Of a stretch of 64,000 nt of DNA, positions 61,962 through 64,000 are shown piece by piece. The position numbers were made by a program, and so were the translations under genes. This DNA is from Diadema setosum. Taxonomy: Eukaryota > Echinodermata > Echinoidea > Diadematoida > Diadematidae. The notes under the pieces are model-generated. The model worked only from the letters and a program-made list of their open reading frames with translations, made no database searches and was not told the DNA's origin. The stretch spans positions 2,819,709-2,883,708 of the forward strand of contig CM067062.1 of the NCBI GenBank assembly GCA_033980235.1, given 5' to 3'. Each line of letters opens with the position of its first letter. The stretch's first letter is position 1.

Positions 61962-62342
61962 AGGGATTGTACAGTTTTGGTTGAGACCTAATTTCAGGTT
62001 TCAAACATTTTTTGGTGAGATAATGAGAAACCTCTTGTGAAAGATGAAAGAGCATGTAATTCCATGAGGAAATCAACGTTTATTTGATGAAAATTTGTTT
62101 TGAAATGGCTGAGATATCCAAACAGAGCAATTCTAATAAAGTGTGGGACTCACATTTTATTATGATCACTTTGTTTTACTTTGTTTTTGGATGTTTCAGT
62201 CATTCCAAACCCGATTTTCACCAAATAAACTTTGAATTCCCCTTAAAATGGTATGCTTTGTACTATTTCATAAGTGTTTTCTTGGTATCTCGCAAAAAGT
62301 TAAAAGCCCAATTCTCAGCTCCACCAATACTGTACCATCCCT
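61962..62342. mobile_element. TTAA-flanked MITE, AGGGATTGTACAG family
   Basis: AGGGATTGTACAGTTTTGG at 61962 is inverted as CTGTACCATCCCT at the right end. Perfect TTAA flanks are at 61958-61961 and 62343-62346. Length 381 bp. Confidence 0.85.
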
Positions 62343-62894
62343 TTAAGAGAATCCATTAAAACAGGACTATGACTAAAAAGGCACTCTGACAGTGCAGACC
62401 TTTGCAAAGCAGCTATTTTCCACCAATGATCTTGCTTTTCCATAGACATCAGTGATTTCCACCCATACATATGCATGCTGAAAAATCGCCCGATTTCCCA
62501 GTATAGAAGCCTTTGTTACGTCATAAAACCCTCAGCTACGCGGTGCGCCTCGCTCTAGCAGAAAGCGCGTATGAAAACTTATAAAATGCGCAGCTTGAAC
62601 TCCCATGTTAATTGACCCTGCCTGCTCAAATATCAAAAATTCTTCATAAAATGTATAAAAATTTCCAGATTACAACCAAAATTTAATCATATGTTCCTTG
62701 TGTCATTCTCAATCTTTCCTGTAAGTTTCGTCCAAGTCCATGCACAACTTTTTAGAGTTATTTCGCACACGGACAAACAAACAAACTAACAAACAAATCA
62801 ACAAACAAATGGTAATGAAAACATAACCTCCTCCCTTGGTGGAGGTAATAAATGAGACCTAACATTGTCACTGGATTGCTACAGGATGCCTGAC

Positions 62895-63077
62895 CTGCAT
62901 CTGGTATTCCAGCACGGGGAGCTCTTCATCGGGCGTTGGTCCAAACTGTCTCCTGGCAGCAGAGTACCTCACAGCGATGGCGATGGCCATTTTTAGGTTG
63001 CAGGCGGCCATGGCAGTGATACCTACCCTGCCACCAGACAGGGCCGCTAGGGATGCAGCGAACCGCTCCTTGGGGTC
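62895..63077 (-). CDS. Acox3: ACOX3 exon (5'-most in window)
   Basis: The acceptor (minus strand) is ttttctag and the donor GTCAGG; the exon is 183 nt, phase 0 at both ends. It encodes DPKERFAASLAALSGGRVGI, then the helix TAMAACNLKMAIAIAVRYSA, then ARRQFGPTPDEELPVLEYQMQ. The VRYSA.RRQFGP string is the conserved FAD/dimer-contact region of acyl-CoA oxidases. The codon after it joins directly to the next exon's QWRLLPY. The preceding exon was not found between here and 64000. Confidence 0.9.
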
Positions 63078-64000
63078 CTAGAAAACATCAAACAATCCTA
63101 CTCATCATCTTTCCTGGAAGCAGCACTTAATACATTTACAAGTTGTGTCTATGACCACTGACTGATGAAAAGGTCTGTAATTCATTATACACTAGTAGTA
63201 ATGCTCTGCACAAGGGTATTTCAACAATTTGAGGATGGGTTGATTTTGCTGCAACACACATTTCCCATAAACACCTGCCCGAGTATACTTGGGACTCATC
63301 CTCAATGGGCTAAAATACTTGTGTGAAATGAATTAAATCTCTCAGTCCAGTAACTCAAAATGCAATTAATATTCAATTGTGTAGAGGCAAGATGAAAATG
63401 GTAATGAAAGGGTTCAGTGAGCATGCATTGCATGTACATTGTGTACAAATCATTTTCCCAATACCGTACAGTATGTCCCCCCAAAAAATTACAATCAAAT
63501 TTTTGCATTGATAACACCCCATATGATTAAACTGTCTAAATGCTACTTCATGGTCTTAAAATATAACATCTTAGCTCTTTTTTTTGCAGAAAACCCCATT
63601 CAATTTGATTAAGCAGTCACAGAGAAATGTGGAATGTTGTAAACCATGTGGTGAGTCTGATTCTTCCAAGTTTAGCACTTATGATGCTTTTGTGTGTGAA
63701 AACAATAGACAGAACTTGGAGGGCAGAGATTCTTGACATCCTCTACAAAATTCCTCATTTCTCTTTGACCACTGAAGCAAATCGAATGGGGTTTTCTGTA
63801 AGATGTAGGCAATGACTTTTAGTTTCATACCCTGAATTTGCATTTGGATTGATTCACTATTTTTAAAGATATCATGACGGAGGGTCCCGTTGTAATTTTT
63901 TGGGGGGACATACGGTATTATCATCCAGTCAATCTTGTGTCAATTTGCTCTAGGCCTTGTTTCAGACAGAAGAAGGGGCACTCACTATCTGCAATACTGT
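63078..64000 (-). other. ACOX3 upstream intron, no exon recognised
   Basis: The exon that should precede DPKERF (with a TPFK-like end in the family) was not found; it lies beyond 64000. Confidence 0.5.

Larger units (their letters stand above)
49544..63077 (-). other. Acox3: Partial gene span: peroxisomal acyl-CoA oxidase 3 (3' nine exons)
   Basis: Nine minus-strand exons give 1,221 coding nucleotides, about 406 residues, against ~700 for full-length ACOX3. The N-terminal acyl-CoA dehydrogenase-like domains therefore lie right of 64000. ACOX3 is an FAD enzyme that oxidises branched-chain (pristanoyl-type) acyl-CoAs to 2-enoyl-CoAs with hydrogen peroxide release in peroxisomes. Family evidence in order: GRVGI..., [50 protein letters not shown] with the catalytic Glu, [37 protein letters not shown] and a terminal AKL. 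The [18 protein letters not shown] string separates it from ACOX1/2. All phases join. The penultimate exon is split by a transposon, so this allele may be broken. Confidence 0.88.

Noticed and set aside
63970..63986. Possible upstream ACOX3 exon ending at a GTGAGT on the minus strand near 63981
   Set aside because: The few codons visible do not match the family sequence expected before DPKERF, and the exon would run off the window.

Overview
This is metazoan nuclear DNA: AT-rich, intron-rich and dense in transposons. The repeats (Helitron/Helentron-like elements, TTAA-flanked MITEs, CR1/L2- and L1-like LINEs, a tRNA-derived SINE, long TG, AATC and poly-C tracts) fit a marine invertebrate, perhaps a deuterostome. 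The species cannot be fixed from the sequence. No rRNA gene, functional tRNA gene or CRISPR array was seen.

Two host genes are present, both incomplete and pointing at each other. On the plus strand, five exons (8199-8306, 12991-13105, 35853-36030, 37633-37775, 37969-38115) encode the C-terminal membrane half of a nose-resistant-to-fluoxetine (NRF-6)-like acyltransferase-3 protein. Its upstream exons lie left of the window. On the minus strand, nine exons between 63077 and 49544 encode the C-terminal ~400 residues of a peroxisomal acyl-CoA oxidase of the ACOX3 (pristanoyl-CoA oxidase) type. It carries the GGHGY and TYEGD motifs and ends in the peroxisomal signal AKL. Its 5' exons lie right of 64000. 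All exon phases join correctly in both genes.

The most notable observation is that the penultimate ACOX3 exon is split by a 1,616-bp DNA transposon (51063-52678). The element has terminal inverted repeats and a 4-bp CACT target duplication. Removing it and one CACT restores a 155-nt exon in exactly the right phase. The allele in this assembly should therefore lose its C-terminus and peroxisomal signal unless the insertion is spliced out, is heterozygous or is an assembly artefact.

Layout: 1-7.7 kb holds tandem repeats, a Helentron-like element carrying nested insertions, and a 128-bp MITE with a 9-bp target duplication. 8.2-13.1 kb has two NRF exons around a ~185-bp satellite. 13.1-35.8 kb is one 22.7-kb intron holding an L1-like LINE cut by a Helitron, and a Russian-doll nest (21968-34699) up to four insertions deep. 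35.8-38.1 kb has the last NRF exons. 38.1-49.5 kb is intergenic, with foldback, TTAA, Helitron/Helentron, LINE and SINE elements. 49.5-64 kb is ACOX3, whose introns carry several TTAA-flanked MITEs and tandem repeats.
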